Positions 29,372-37,178 of a stretch of DNA of 37,178 nucleotides are shown here, in pieces. Positions within the stretch are counted from its first letter, which is position 1. Every line of letters begins with the position of its first letter. The DNA is from an uncultured Clostridia bacterium (GTDB lineage Bacteria; Bacillota_A; Clostridia; TANB77; CAG-508), in assembly GCA_947624725.1 (NCBI GenBank), contig CANQLP010000007.1, forward strand, positions 1 to 37,178, in the 5' to 3' direction. The translations under genes and the position numbers were made by a program. The notes beneath the pieces are model-generated. The model did no database searches. It was not told the DNA's origin and worked only from the letters and a program-made list of their open reading frames with translations.

Positions 29372-29743
29372 ATGTTTTTAGATAAAGATAGTATATATAT
29401 GGATGGTATATCAATGGGAAAATACCTTAAACAAGCAAAATTTGGGTATCATAAATTGTGGAGTAGCGATTCAGGAAGAACATTAAGTGGAAAACAGAGT
29501 GGCACACTAATAGGAATATTTCCTAAATTTACGTTAAGTTTTAGGAGCTTAGAAAATGATGAGCTAATACTTTTAGCACCACATTTTGATAATGCAAATC
29601 AAACGATAAAATATCATGATCCAAATAAAAATAAAGAAATTTCTATTCAAACATATTCAGGAGATTGGGAAATAGTTTATAAAAACATTAATAAAGGACA
29701 AGCATTTGACTTGTCCTTTATTGCTATTGACAGGAGAAGATAA
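29372..29743 (+). CDS. Distal tail region protein, DUF6711-like
   Basis: ATG 29372 is preferred over ATG 29369, which is only two bases from GGAGG. The 123-aa beta-rich protein (IYMDGISMGKYLKQAKFGYH, SGRTLSGKQSGTLIGIFPKF) matches the DUF6711 pattern found between tape measure and tail endopeptidase genes. It likely replaces or is part of the distal tail hub. Stop and next start are adjacent. Confidence 0.72.
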   Translation: MFLDKDSIYMDGISMGKYLKQAKFGYHKLWSSDSGRTLSGKQSGTLIGIFPKFTLSFRSLENDELILLAPHFDNANQTIKYHDPNKNKEISIQTYSGDWEIVYKNINKGQAFDLSFIAIDRRR

Positions 29744-32017
29744 ATGAAAGGAATAAGTGAGAAATTTAAAGAAGAAATTAAACGATATGGAAGACAAATC
29801 GATACTATAATTACATATAAAATAGATAATATAGAACATATTTTGGATAGTGATACTCTTATTTCTGTTATTTCAACTACTAATGGGGATATTTTAAAAT
29901 CAGTAATGAAACAATTAAAGTTTGAAAGTTCTGTCAAAGTACCTAAAAATACAGTAATAAATGTAAAATTTGGAGTACAAATCGATTTAAGTTTAACAGT
30001 TCAAGATATAAATGAAATGAAAGTAAACAGACTAAATGATACTTTAGTTAAATATTTATCAGGTAATTTAAAAGGATTTGAATATATAAATTTAGGAAAC
30101 TATATTGTTTATGAAGAACCAGAATATAATGCAGATACTTTAAGTTATAGTCATACTTGTTATGATAAAATGCTTAATTCTATGAAAAATTATGAAAAAA
30201 CATTAATTAATTTTCCTATCACGATAAGAGAATATATAGATAAATTATGCACAAAAATAGGGTTACAATTTAAAAATAAAAACGATATATTTGCTAATTA
30301 TAATAAAAATATTAAAACTGAACTATATGATGAAAATTATACATATAGAGACATTTTAGATGAATTAGCACAAGTAACAGCATCTACAATATGTATAAAC
30401 GAAGTAACAGATGAACTAGAAGTAAGATATGTTAATGAAACGCAAGATGTAATAGATGAAGATTATTTAAAAGATATAAATGTAAAATTTGAAAAAAAAT
30501 ATGGACCGATTAATTCAATAGTACTTTCTAGAAGTGCAGAAAGTGATAATGTTTTTTTACAAGATGAAAAGAGCATAAAAGAAAATGGACTATGCGAACT
30601 AAAAATAATAGACAATCAAATAATGAATGATAATGATAGAAGTGATTTCTTACCTGACATTTTAGAAAAATTAAAAACATTACAATATTTTATAAATGAT
30701 TTTTCTTCTCCAGGAATAACATATTATGAATTATGTGACAAATATAAAGTTAAAATAGGAGAAAATTTATATGATTGCATACTTTTTAATGACGAAGTAA
30801 AAATTACTCAAGGATTAGAAGAAACAATATATACAGAAATGCCCATAGTAACAGAAACTGATTATTCTAAGGCAGATAAAACTGATAGAAAAATAAAACA
30901 AACCAATTTTATTGTAGATAAACAAAATCAAACTATATCAGCATTAATAAAACAACAAGTAGGTACTGATACTAGATTAGTTACAGTAGAGCAAAGCATA
31001 GATGGATTTAAAACAACAGTAAGTAATATAGAAACAAAATTAGAAAATGACATATATACAAAAGAAGAAACAAATACGCAAATAAAACAAAGTGCAGATA
31101 ATATTACAGGTGTAGTAAGTGCAAATTATGTAACAAAAACATCTTTGGATACTGTAAATGAGACATTAACTGCATCGTTAGAATTAAAAGTAGATACTAA
31201 AAATTTAATAAGTGAAATAAATGCTAGTGCCGATAGAATAAGTTTAACAGCTGGAAGATTAGTAATAACTGCAGGAAATTTCCAATTAGATGACAAAGGC
31301 AATATTACAGCAATAAGTGGCAAAATAGGTGGATTTAATATTTCTTCAACTTATTTAGCAAATGGAACAACTTCTTTAGCAAGTTCAAATAATAGTGTGT
31401 ATTTAGGTACAAATGGAATTTCTTGTGGAACAGCGTTTAAAGTTACAAACACAGGCTCGGTTACTTGTTCAGACATTAATATTACTGGTGGACAAATACA
31501 GTTATATGCATCTCGAGGAAATAATGGAATTTTTCGTATATCAGATAAAGATACAGAGGGAACTGCAGAAGGATATGAATTTTATGTTGCACCATATACC
31601 TTCTTTCTAGGAGCTTTTAATAAGAGTGTAAATATAAATTTTTATGATGAAGATTCTTCTCCAACATTAGGAATATACGGTAGAGATTATTCTGAAACAA
31701 ATATAAAATCTTATGAAATAGTAACTCCAAAATTAACACAAACATCTCTAAAATCAAAAAAGAAATATATACAAAAATTAAATGTTAATGCAATAGAATT
31801 AGTTAAAAATGCAGATATATGCTTATACAACTTAAAAGGAGAAAAGAAAGGCACTAAAAAGCATTTAGGTTTAGTTATAGGAGAAGGCTATAATTGTCCA
31901 GATTTAGTTATTTCAGAGAATGGACAAGGTATAGAACAATACTCTTATACATCATTATTATATAAAGCATTTCAACAATTACTTGAAAGAGTGGAAAAAT
32001 TAGAAGGAGTAAATTAA
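29744..32017 (+). CDS. Tail hub / minor structural protein with C-terminal chaperone-like domain
   Basis: A 757-aa protein. Residues about 1-380 resemble the gp18/Tal-type tail-hub region (DTIITYKIDNIEHIL, LGNYIVYEEPEYNADTLSYS, YTYRDILDELAQVTASTICI). About 385-520 is a coiled-coil and beta-stalk region (KQTNFIVDKQNQTISALIKQ and TQIKQSADNITG). About 530-670 is Gly/Ser-rich beta structure. The C-terminal about 90 residues (KHLGLVIGEG, then YTSLLYKAFQQLLERVEKLE) resemble the intramolecular chaperone (S74-like) that trimerises tail fibres. It probably forms the tip fibre at the cell surface. Confidence 0.82.
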   Translation: MKGISEKFKEEIKRYGRQIDTIITYKIDNIEHILDSDTLISVISTTNGDILKSVMKQLKFESSVKVPKNTVINVKFGVQIDLSLTVQDINEMKVNRLNDTLVKYLSGNLKGFEYINLGNYIVYEEPEYNADTLSYSHTCYDKMLNSMKNYEKTLINFPITIREYIDKLCTKIGLQFKNKNDIFANYNKNIKTELYDENYTYRDILDELAQVTASTICINEVTDELEVRYVNETQDVIDEDYLKDINVKFEKKYGPINSIVLSRSAESDNVFLQDEKSIKENGLCELKIIDNQIMNDNDRSDFLPDILEKLKTLQYFINDFSSPGITYYELCDKYKVKIGENLYDCILFNDEVKITQGLEETIYTEMPIVTETDYSKADKTDRKIKQTNFIVDKQNQTISALIKQQVGTDTRLVTVEQSIDGFKTTVSNIETKLENDIYTKEETNTQIKQSADNITGVVSANYVTKTSLDTVNETLTASLELKVDTKNLISEINASADRISLTAGRLVITAGNFQLDDKGNITAISGKIGGFNISSTYLANGTTSLASSNNSVYLGTNGISCGTAFKVTNTGSVTCSDINITGGQIQLYASRGNNGIFRISDKDTEGTAEGYEFYVAPYTFFLGAFNKSVNINFYDEDSSPTLGIYGRDYSETNIKSYEIVTPKLTQTSLKSKKKYIQKLNVNAIELVKNADICLYNLKGEKKGTKKHLGLVIGEGYNCPDLVISENGQGIEQYSYTSLLYKAFQQLLERVEKLEGVN

Positions 32018-32212
32018 ATGGAAGATTTAATAATAAAGGAAAGAGAATTTAAGGAAAAAATAATAGAAGTAATAAATAACTCTAATTTACCTGCTTTTAT
32101 AATAAAACCAACATTAAAAGAATTATTAGGACAAGTTGAGTTATTAGAACAAGAACAATATAATCAAGCATTAAAAACAAAAGAAGAAACTAAAGAAAAG
32201 AAGAAAAAATAA
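32018..32212 (+). CDS. Small tail-associated protein (64 aa)
   Basis: The ATG directly follows the previous stop, with AGAAGGAGTAAATTAA upstream. A charged helical protein with the recurring phrase LPAFIIKPTLKELLGQVELL and a Lys-rich end (KEETKEKKKK). Small proteins like this sit next to tail fibre genes in clostridial phages; possibly a chaperone. Function unknown. Confidence 0.7.
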   Translation: MEDLIIKEREFKEKIIEVINNSNLPAFIIKPTLKELLGQVELLEQEQYNQALKTKEETKEKKKK

Positions 32213-32225
32213 AGGAGGACAAGCA

Positions 32226-34073
32226 ATGAGTGAAACAACAAACTTAAAATTATTTAAGCACGATAATCCCTCAACAAATCAAAATCAGTTTGATGTAGAT
32301 AAAGCAATAAATCAAAATTGGGATAAAGTAGATGATTTTGCAACTAAGACAGATAAAAATGTAGTAAATTTAGAGGAAAAGTGTAAGGAATTAAACGAAG
32401 AAAATCAAAGATTAAGAGAAGATATTAACTCTTTACCTTCAGGACAAGCTACAGGAGAAAATATAACGATAAATGACAGTGCAGAAGCAAGGTTTAAGAA
32501 GTTCATTGTAAATGGAAATACTATAGAGACAAGAAATTGTGGAGATAATATTAACTTGTTAAGCCCTAATTGGGCTAATGACATATTAGAAAGATTAGAA
32601 CTTACTTCGCACTTAGCTGATTATATTACTGAAATTGATGGACATAGATATTTTAAATATTATGCTTCATTAGGTTATCAGTCTGGATTAAATTATTTTG
32701 CAAAAGACTGTTTTAAAGAAAACACACAATATACTATGAAATGTGTTCTAATGAGAAGTAAAGATAATTTAACAAGTACAAATATACAAGTAGAATATAC
32801 AGATGGTACAGCATTGTATGTAACTTTACCAGAGCCAGTTAAAAGTATGACAAGGATAGAGTGTAAATTTACAACCTTGGCTGAAAAAACAGTAAAAGAA
32901 ATAAGAATAGGCTATCAATCAGAGACAACATATATAGATTTAAATAAATGCACAATATATGAAGGTATAGAAGATTTATCATATACCTCATATAAATGTG
33001 GAAGTATTAATTTTAAAGCGACAAACTCTAATTTATTAAAAATAGAAGATAATGAAACAGTTATAGCTGGAAGAAGATATAAACTAGATGAACAGAAACG
33101 TTTATGTATAAATGATGAAGGACAAGTTAGTGCTGTCTCTATTAGATTAAGTGATATGTTTTATACAAGCAATATCATTGTAAGTTATGATAATAAATTA
33201 ATTCTTAAAACTAATTGTACTTTATATTTTATAATAAATAAATATTCTGGAGAAGAAACATTAGGTAGTTTTTATATACAAACATTTATAAAAAATTTTA
33301 ATACAGGAGAAACAAGAAATACTCAAATATCTTATACACTTACAGGTAAACTAAAGATAGATTTAGCTGATGGAGAATATATAACTGATATTTGGATGTG
33401 GAATGGAACTGCAAATACTTTTAAAAATGTAGTTATCGAATTAAGTATAACCGAAGAAGAAAATAGTAATTATATACCTTATGAAGAGCAACGAATTTCT
33501 TTCCCATTAAAAGAAGGGCAAGTATTACATAAAGGAGATTATTTAGCAGATGATGAAGTACATCACAAGAAAAAAACTATTGAATTAAATGGGACAGAAG
33601 CAATTACTTTAGATAGTTATTCAGTAGATAATGAAAATACTTTACATTTTAATACACCTATTTATAGTGATATGAAATTAGCAGAGAACATTGTAACCAA
33701 ACCTAATTATATGAGTAACTTATTTAAAACACCTACTTTAGTTTGGAGTGCTGATGAGGAACAAATTGCACAAATGAATAATAAATCATTTAACATAAGT
33801 ATAAATAGAGATAAACTTGAAACAGAAGATGTAAATGGTTTTAAAAAATGGTTGACGGAGCAAAAGAATAAAGGTAATCCATTAAAAATAGAGTATGAAT
33901 TAGCAAATGAAGTAGTAGAACCATATTCTCCAGAGCAACAAGAAGTATATAAACAATTGCAAAATTTAAAAAGTTACAAAGGAACAACCCATATTATTTC
34001 AACAGATGAAGTAAGTCCAATATTTGAAGTAGAGTATATTAAAGATTTAGAAACAATTTTAACGAAAGGATAA
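32226..34073 (+). CDS. Tail fibre / receptor-binding protein candidate
   Basis: A 615-aa protein. The N-terminus (NLKLFKHDNPSTNQNQFDVD) matches the base of phage fibres that attach to the tail tip, followed by a coiled coil (about 45-70). Two or three beta-rich modules follow (about 80-260 and 270-440) that look like carbohydrate-binding jelly rolls (YADYITEIDGHRYFKYYASL-type and NIVIELSITEEENSNYIPYE-type strands). The C-terminus (about 530-610) ends in a repeated-helix region. It most likely determines host range. GGAGGACAAGC lies before the start. Confidence 0.75.
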   Translation: MSETTNLKLFKHDNPSTNQNQFDVDKAINQNWDKVDDFATKTDKNVVNLEEKCKELNEENQRLREDINSLPSGQATGENITINDSAEARFKKFIVNGNTIETRNCGDNINLLSPNWANDILERLELTSHLADYITEIDGHRYFKYYASLGYQSGLNYFAKDCFKENTQYTMKCVLMRSKDNLTSTNIQVEYTDGTALYVTLPEPVKSMTRIECKFTTLAEKTVKEIRIGYQSETTYIDLNKCTIYEGIEDLSYTSYKCGSINFKATNSNLLKIEDNETVIAGRRYKLDEQKRLCINDEGQVSAVSIRLSDMFYTSNIIVSYDNKLILKTNCTLYFIINKYSGEETLGSFYIQTFIKNFNTGETRNTQISYTLTGKLKIDLADGEYITDIWMWNGTANTFKNVVIELSITEEENSNYIPYEEQRISFPLKEGQVLHKGDYLADDEVHHKKKTIELNGTEAITLDSYSVDNENTLHFNTPIYSDMKLAENIVTKPNYMSNLFKTPTLVWSADEEQIAQMNNKSFNISINRDKLETEDVNGFKKWLTEQKNKGNPLKIEYELANEVVEPYSPEQQEVYKQLQNLKSYKGTTHIISTDEVSPIFEVEYIKDLETILTKG

Positions 34074-34076
34074 AAA

Positions 34077-34406
34077 ATGATAGAAGATTTAAGTAATATA
34101 CAAGTAATAATAACATTAATTATATCAATGTCTACATTATTAGGGATATTTGCAGGCATTATAAATAAAATGCTAGATAAAAAATTAAAAGGCTTATATC
34201 ACGATAATCGTAGACAATATAGATATATGATAGTAGATTTTGCAGGAGATTTGCATAATGGAATTAAAAAGACAAGAGAAGAATTTCAATCTATCTTAGA
34301 TATATTTGGAAGATATGAAACTCTAGTAGAAAAATTAAAAGTAAAAAACCATTATACAGACAGTGAAATAGCATACATAAAAGATAAATATAAAGAATTA
34401 AAATAG
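34077..34406 (+). CDS. Membrane-anchored lysis-region protein (109 aa)
   Basis: One N-terminal membrane span (about 10-30, VIITLIISMSTLLGIFAGII) and a charged cytoplasmic or membrane-proximal helical region (DNRRQYRYMIVDFAGDLHNG). It resembles small phage proteins that precede holins, comparable in layout but not clearly in sequence to XhlA. It lies three bases after the fibre stop. Possible holin partner or antiholin. Confidence 0.65.
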   Translation: MIEDLSNIQVIITLIISMSTLLGIFAGIINKMLDKKLKGLYHDNRRQYRYMIVDFAGDLHNGIKKTREEFQSILDIFGRYETLVEKLKVKNHYTDSEIAYIKDKYKELK

Positions 34407-34423
34407 GAAGGAGGACAAGCTAA

Positions 34424-34687
34424 ATGGATATATCAGTATTAAGTGAATTTTTATCTGTTATAGTAGTAGGAATATGCTTATGTGTTGGATATGTAATAAA
34501 ACATAGTTTAGATTTTATACCTAATAAATACATACCTTTAATAATGCTAATTCTAGGAACAGTAACAAATGTACTAATGAATATAGGACATATAGATGCA
34601 ACAGTAATATTATCAGGTATGTTTAGTGGACTAGCCAGTACAGGTTTGCATCAAGTGTTTAGTAAATTAATTAATAAGGAGGAATAA
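34424..34687 (+). CDS. Holin
   Basis: An 87-aa protein with membrane segments at about 5-25 (LSVIVVGICLCVGYVI), 34-53 (YIPLIMLILGTVTNVLM) and 60-75, and a positive end. HSLDFIPNKYIPL and the GLHQVFSKL C-terminus match the Phage_holin_5-type pattern. It opens the membrane at the end of infection. GAAGGAGGACAAGCTAA precedes the start, and the endolysin follows after four bases. Confidence 0.85.
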   Translation: MDISVLSEFLSVIVVGICLCVGYVIKHSLDFIPNKYIPLIMLILGTVTNVLMNIGHIDATVILSGMFSGLASTGLHQVFSKLINKEE

Positions 34688-34691
34688 TAAT

Positions 34692-35327
34692 ATGTTAGTA
34701 ATGACAATGAAAAGACTTCAAATGAACCTTGTATTTTTAGGATATGATACAGGAGGAATTGATGGAAAAAAAGGAGTAAAAACCAAAAATGCAATAAGAC
34801 AATACAGAATATCAAGAGGTTTAGGAGACAGTGAAATTGCAGACCAAAAAATGATAGATTGTATAAGAAATGAAATTTGCGAAATACAAAGAACAATAGG
34901 AGCTAATGATGATGGAGTAGCAGGAAATGAAACTATAACAAAGAAGGCAGAATATGATAAGAAAACAGAAAGTTATTCTTGGGATAATGTAAAACATTTT
35001 AAGAAAAGTGAATTTACTTGTAAATGTGGATGTGGGTTTAATAATATAGATTTAAAACTTGTGAAAATACTAGATGAAATAAGAGAACATTATAATAAAC
35101 CATTAGTAATTACAAGCGGTTGTAGATGTCAAACTCATAATGCAAAAGTTGGTGGAGTAAAAGGCTCTAGACACGTTTTAGGTAAAGCATCAGATATCTA
35201 TGTACAAGGAGTTTCTACAAAAGACTTATTAAATTATACAACAAGTCTTGTAAAAAACGGAAAATTAAGATATACATATACAAACAATTCTAATATGACT
35301 GGTGCGGTTCATGTTGATATAGTATAA
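34692..35327 (+). CDS. Endolysin, M15 D-Ala-D-Ala carboxypeptidase type
   Basis: A 211-aa lysin. Residues about 4-90 hold two weak peptidoglycan-binding-like units (QMNLVFLGYDTGGIDG, EIQRTIGANDDGVAGNETIT). Residues about 100-210 form a Peptidase_M15_3 domain with zinc ligands His161 and Asp168 in GSRHVLGKASDI and His207 in GAVHVDIV, plus a CKCGCGF cluster at 110-115. It cuts the peptide cross-bridge of peptidoglycan. Start is nine bases from GGAGG. The C-terminal position of the catalytic domain is the reverse of many lysins. Confidence 0.88.
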   Translation: MLVMTMKRLQMNLVFLGYDTGGIDGKKGVKTKNAIRQYRISRGLGDSEIADQKMIDCIRNEICEIQRTIGANDDGVAGNETITKKAEYDKKTESYSWDNVKHFKKSEFTCKCGCGFNNIDLKLVKILDEIREHYNKPLVITSGCRCQTHNAKVGGVKGSRHVLGKASDIYVQGVSTKDLLNYTTSLVKNGKLRYTYTNNSNMTGAVHVDIV

Positions 35328-35332
35328 AAAAA

Positions 35333-35356
35333 TCTCCTCTATCTCATTAGAGGAGA
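35333..35356 (-). terminator. Hairpin between endolysin and tRNA-Lys
   Basis: TCTCCTCT (35333-35340) pairs with AGAGGAGA (35349-35356) over 8 bp with an 8-base loop. The T-run lies on the minus strand (complement of the A-run before 35333), so it best terminates leftward transcription, for example from the tRNA-Lys promoter. It may also terminate late phage transcription weakly. Confidence 0.65.
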
Positions 35357-35544
35357 AAATGCAAAAATTGAACAATACTATTATATAACATTTAACATAA
35401 TTTGTCAATAAAACTAATGCAATAAATAATGCAATAGCAGAAATATTTTCAAATAATAAAAAATATTACAAATTAAAAAAGCCCGAAATATCAACATTTA
35501 AGATAATGCTAAATAATTAAAAATAATATAAAATAATAAAAAAA
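35357..35544. other. Phage-host junction region
   Basis: No gene. AT-rich, with short repeats (TTGCATTATTTATTGCATTA-type and AATAATAAAAA runs). It contains GCCCG at 35481 as a GC-rich spot. The right phage attachment site is expected at or near its right end, in or beside the 3' end of tRNA-Lys. Confidence 0.4.
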
Positions 35545-35620
35545 TGGTGAGCCATAGAGGATTTGAACCTCCGACCGTCAGATTAAGAGTCTGCTGCTCT
35601 ACCAACTGAGCTAATGGCCC
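35545..35620 (-). tRNA. tRNA-Lys (CTT anticodon), probable attB/attR
   Basis: Leftward gene: 5' end at 35620 (GGGCCAT), D-arm GCTCAGTTGGTAGAGC, anticodon loop CTCTTAA (anticodon CTT, Lys), T-arm GGAGG-TTCAAAT-CCTCT, acceptor 3' ATGGCTC, discriminator A and encoded CCA (35545-35547). One G-A mismatch at the base of the anticodon stem and one G-T pair in the acceptor. Its 3' end faces the prophage, the usual side of integration. Confidence 0.95.
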
Positions 35621-35636
35621 AAATAGCTACTTTGTT

Positions 35637-35666
35637 ATTATACTACCTAAAACTATAATTTGTCAA
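35637..35666 (-). promoter_or_regulatory. tRNA-Lys promoter
   Basis: Minus-strand TTGACA (complement of 35661-35666), an 18-base spacer, and TATAAT (complement of 35637-35642). Confidence 0.85.
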
Positions 35667-35706
35667 GCAATTATAAGAGCAAATTCTTCAAATGCAATTA
35701 ATAAAA

Positions 35707-35743
35707 AGATTTCTAGAAATATTAAACTCTAGAAATCTATTTT
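35707..35743. terminator. Bidirectional terminator after the DUF305 gene
   Basis: AGATTTCTAGA (35707-35717) pairs perfectly with TCTAGAAATCT (35728-35738) across a 10-base loop, with T-runs on both strands. Confidence 0.85.
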
Positions 35744-36307
35744 TTACATTAAAAGCATATTTCTTATTTCATATAAATCTTGAACACCTTGACTCTGCTC
35801 TTTAATAATATTTTCAGCAACAACTCTTAATCTAGGGTCTATATTATACTGAAGCAAATTTTGGCACATAGCTATAGCTCCCTCGTGATGAGGAATCATT
35901 TCACTAATAAAGTTTAAATTAATATTGTTACTTCTTAAGCTATTTGCCATTCTGTTTATCATTTTTTTAGTAATAATAAAATAATCATTCAAATATTCCA
36001 TATTAAATCTATAAGGACAATTTAAATATCTTGTAGTTCGTTCAATTTCTTTCATTTGAAATACACCTTTAGTTTGCATTCTAATGATACTTTCAGCTTC
36101 TTCTTGAAGAGGAAAAAAATTAGTATATCTTAATAAATTCTTGCACATATAAATAGCCGCTTCGTGGTGAGGTATCATACATCTAATAAAGTTAATAGTA
36201 ACACTATTTCCTAAAGAAGGATAAAGCATTTTATTAGACATTTGATTTAAAATCATATCAAATCTATTAAGATAATTTCTAGCATTATTACTTAAATCAT
36301 AATTCAT
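35744..36307 (-). CDS. DUF305 ferritin-like protein (two repeats)
   Basis: A 187-aa host protein with two DUF305 units, each marked by MIPHHE (about 44-49 and 136-141) inside a four-helix-like context with a conserved Met-Cys (YMCKNLL, AMCQNLL). DUF305 domains are often metal- or stress-associated. No signal peptide is obvious. AAAGGAGTTTTTT precedes ATG 36307. It lies beyond tRNA-Lys, so it belongs to the host chromosome. Confidence 0.85.
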   Translation of the reverse strand: MNYDLSNNARNYLNRFDMILNQMSNKMLYPSLGNSVTINFIRCMIPHHEAAIYMCKNLLRYTNFFPLQEEAESIIRMQTKGVFQMKEIERTTRYLNCPYRFNMEYLNDYFIITKKMINRMANSLRSNNINLNFISEMIPHHEGAIAMCQNLLQYNIDPRLRVVAENIIKEQSQGVQDLYEIRNMLLM

Positions 36308-36451
36308 AAAAAACTCCTTTAAAACTAAATAATCTTTACTAATATGTTATTAATAAAAAAATAAAAAGTTCATAATAAGAGATTAAAATAATATCAAAAA
36401 TCATAATTAAAACATAATATAAATTGAGATAATTTTACATTGGAGGTCAAA

Positions 36452-37103
36452 ATGGAATCAAACATTGTAGAAGAAAAAGAAAAAATACCATCATCCAAAA
36501 ATGTAGTATTAAAAGTAAAAAATATTTGTAAAACATATCAAGCAAAAAATGGAGAAATAGAGGCATTAAAAAATATTAGTTTTAATGTTAATGAAGGAGA
36601 ATACATCAGTATAATTGGACCAAGTGGATGTGGTAAATCAACACTTTTATCAATAATTTCAGAATTAGAGGAAAAAACAAAAGGAGAAATAGAAGTTAAT
36701 CGGAAAAATTGGATATATGCTACAAAAAGATAATTTACTAGAGTGGAGAACTATTTTTAAAAATGTATTATTAGGCTTAGAAATACAAAAATCAAATACA
36801 GAAGAAAACAAAAAATATGTTATAAATCTACTAAAAAAATATGGACTTTATGAATTTAAAGACAAATATCCAATGCAGTTATCTGGAGGAATGAGACAAA
36901 GAGTTGCACTTATAAGAACACTAGCAGTACGTCCTAAAATACTACTCTTAGATGAAGCGTTTTCAGCTTTAGATGCTCAGACAAGACTTATGGTAACGGA
37001 AGATATTTATAAAATATTAAAAGAAGAAAACATTACGGCATTAATGGTTACACATGATATTTCAGAAGCTATAATCCAAAGTAGACAGTATGAAACTTGC
37101 TGA
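36452..37103 (+). pseudogene. ABC transporter ATPase (nitrate/taurine type), frameshifted
   Basis: ATG 36452 follows GGAGGTC. The first frame has the Walker A motif GPSGCGKST (56-64) but stops at 36733. Sequence with MLQKDNLLEWRTIF, signature LSGGMRQR, Walker B ILLLDEAFSALD and the VTHD switch continues in the +1 frame from about 36702 (an extra C at 36701 explains the shift). The protein should be about 250 aa. The 3' end (SEAIIQSRQYETC) also departs from the family and ends early. It is a decayed transporter ATPase, or a sequencing error affects the first shift. Confidence 0.82.
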
Positions 37104-37133
37104 AAAAGATTCAATTTCAAAATATAAGATTAT

Positions 37134-37160
37134 TACACCTTTTTTGAGGTGTATTTTTTT
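37134..37160 (+). terminator. Terminator after the ABC pseudogene
   Basis: TACACCT (37134-37140) pairs with AGGTGTA (37147-37153) across a 6-base loop, followed by seven T residues. A GGAGGTGG ribosome-site-like motif at 37165-37172 suggests another gene starts just beyond the window. Confidence 0.75.
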
Positions 37161-37178
37161 GAGAGGAGGTGGTTTTAT

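Larger units (their letters stand above)
1..35544. mobile_element. Siphovirus-type prophage (left end outside window)
   Basis: A continuous phage genome in canonical order: repressor/Cro switch, recombination and replication, small early genes, late regulator, terminase, portal, capsid, tail, holin and endolysin. The gene set (Phage_min_cap2 protein, GP20-type scaffold, consecutive minor capsid proteins, Gp15-type tail chaperone, tape measure of 680 aa) indicates a temperate long-tailed phage of the A118-like head type. No integrase is seen, so the left end (attL) must lie before base 1. The right border is inferred to lie between the endolysin and the 3' end of tRNA-Lys at 35545. All modules look intact, so the prophage may be functional. 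Confidence 0.9.

Noticed and set aside
1..37178. CRISPR array, insertion sequence or reverse-transcriptase retroelement
   Set aside because: No regularly spaced repeats, transposase motifs or reverse-transcriptase motifs were found.

Overview
The window is almost entirely one prophage of a low-GC, Gram-positive host, most likely a member of the Clostridia. The reasons are the strongly AT-rich sequence, AGA/ATA-rich codon use, AGGAGG-type ribosome binding sites, the standard genetic code, and gene families typical of clostridial and Listeria A118-like siphoviruses. No integrase is inside the window; it is expected to the left of base 1. The prophage appears to end next to a tRNA-Lys gene (35545-35620, minus strand), whose 3' end faces the prophage and is the probable attachment site. 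Host DNA follows: a DUF305 gene and a broken ABC-transporter ATPase gene.

Layout, left to right. (1) 91-2650 is the lysogeny switch and accessory genes. A membrane protein and an S24-type repressor read left, and a Cro-like gene reads right. Near-consensus divergent promoters and four copies of a 17-bp operator (GTTTAGAAAATRTAAAC-like) surround them. Two tail-to-tail pairs of small overlapping genes follow, the leftward member of each having its own promoter. (2) 2669-7907 is early recombination and replication: DUF1351 protein, RecT, a metallo-hydrolase, NinB-like and HNH-like proteins, and a DUF6291 replication protein. (3) 7919-13697 is a dense run of small hypothetical genes invaded by two homing-type endonucleases; it also holds a YopX protein and a tandem family of coiled-coil proteins. 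(4) 13707-15824 is a late regulator, two terminators, a candidate type I toxin-antitoxin locus, a Cys-rich protein, and a tRNA island (Trp, Gln and a Leu-like relic). (5) 15825-26175 is packaging and head: terminase, portal, a minor capsid protein with a C-terminal nuclease-toxin-like domain, scaffold, major capsid protein with a probable programmed +1 frameshift into an Ig-like extension, connectors, and tail tube. (6) 26250-34073 is the tail: chaperones, tape measure, distal tail, tail/endopeptidase-like protein and a receptor-binding candidate. (7) 34077-35327 is lysis: membrane protein, holin and M15 endolysin.

Most interesting points. The major capsid gene ends in CCC-TAG with an 8-bp GC-rich hairpin five bases downstream, and the +1 frame continues for 123 codons with no ribosome binding site of its own. 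The minor capsid protein carries a C-terminal domain resembling CdiA-CT tRNA nucleases, followed by a lone 58-aa gene between two terminators that could be its immunity gene. At 14549-14986 a 59-aa membrane peptide with a long hairpin-rich leader faces a promoter-terminator unit on the opposite strand that would make an antisense RNA to its 3' end.

All functions are read from sequence motifs and gene order; no database search was possible.
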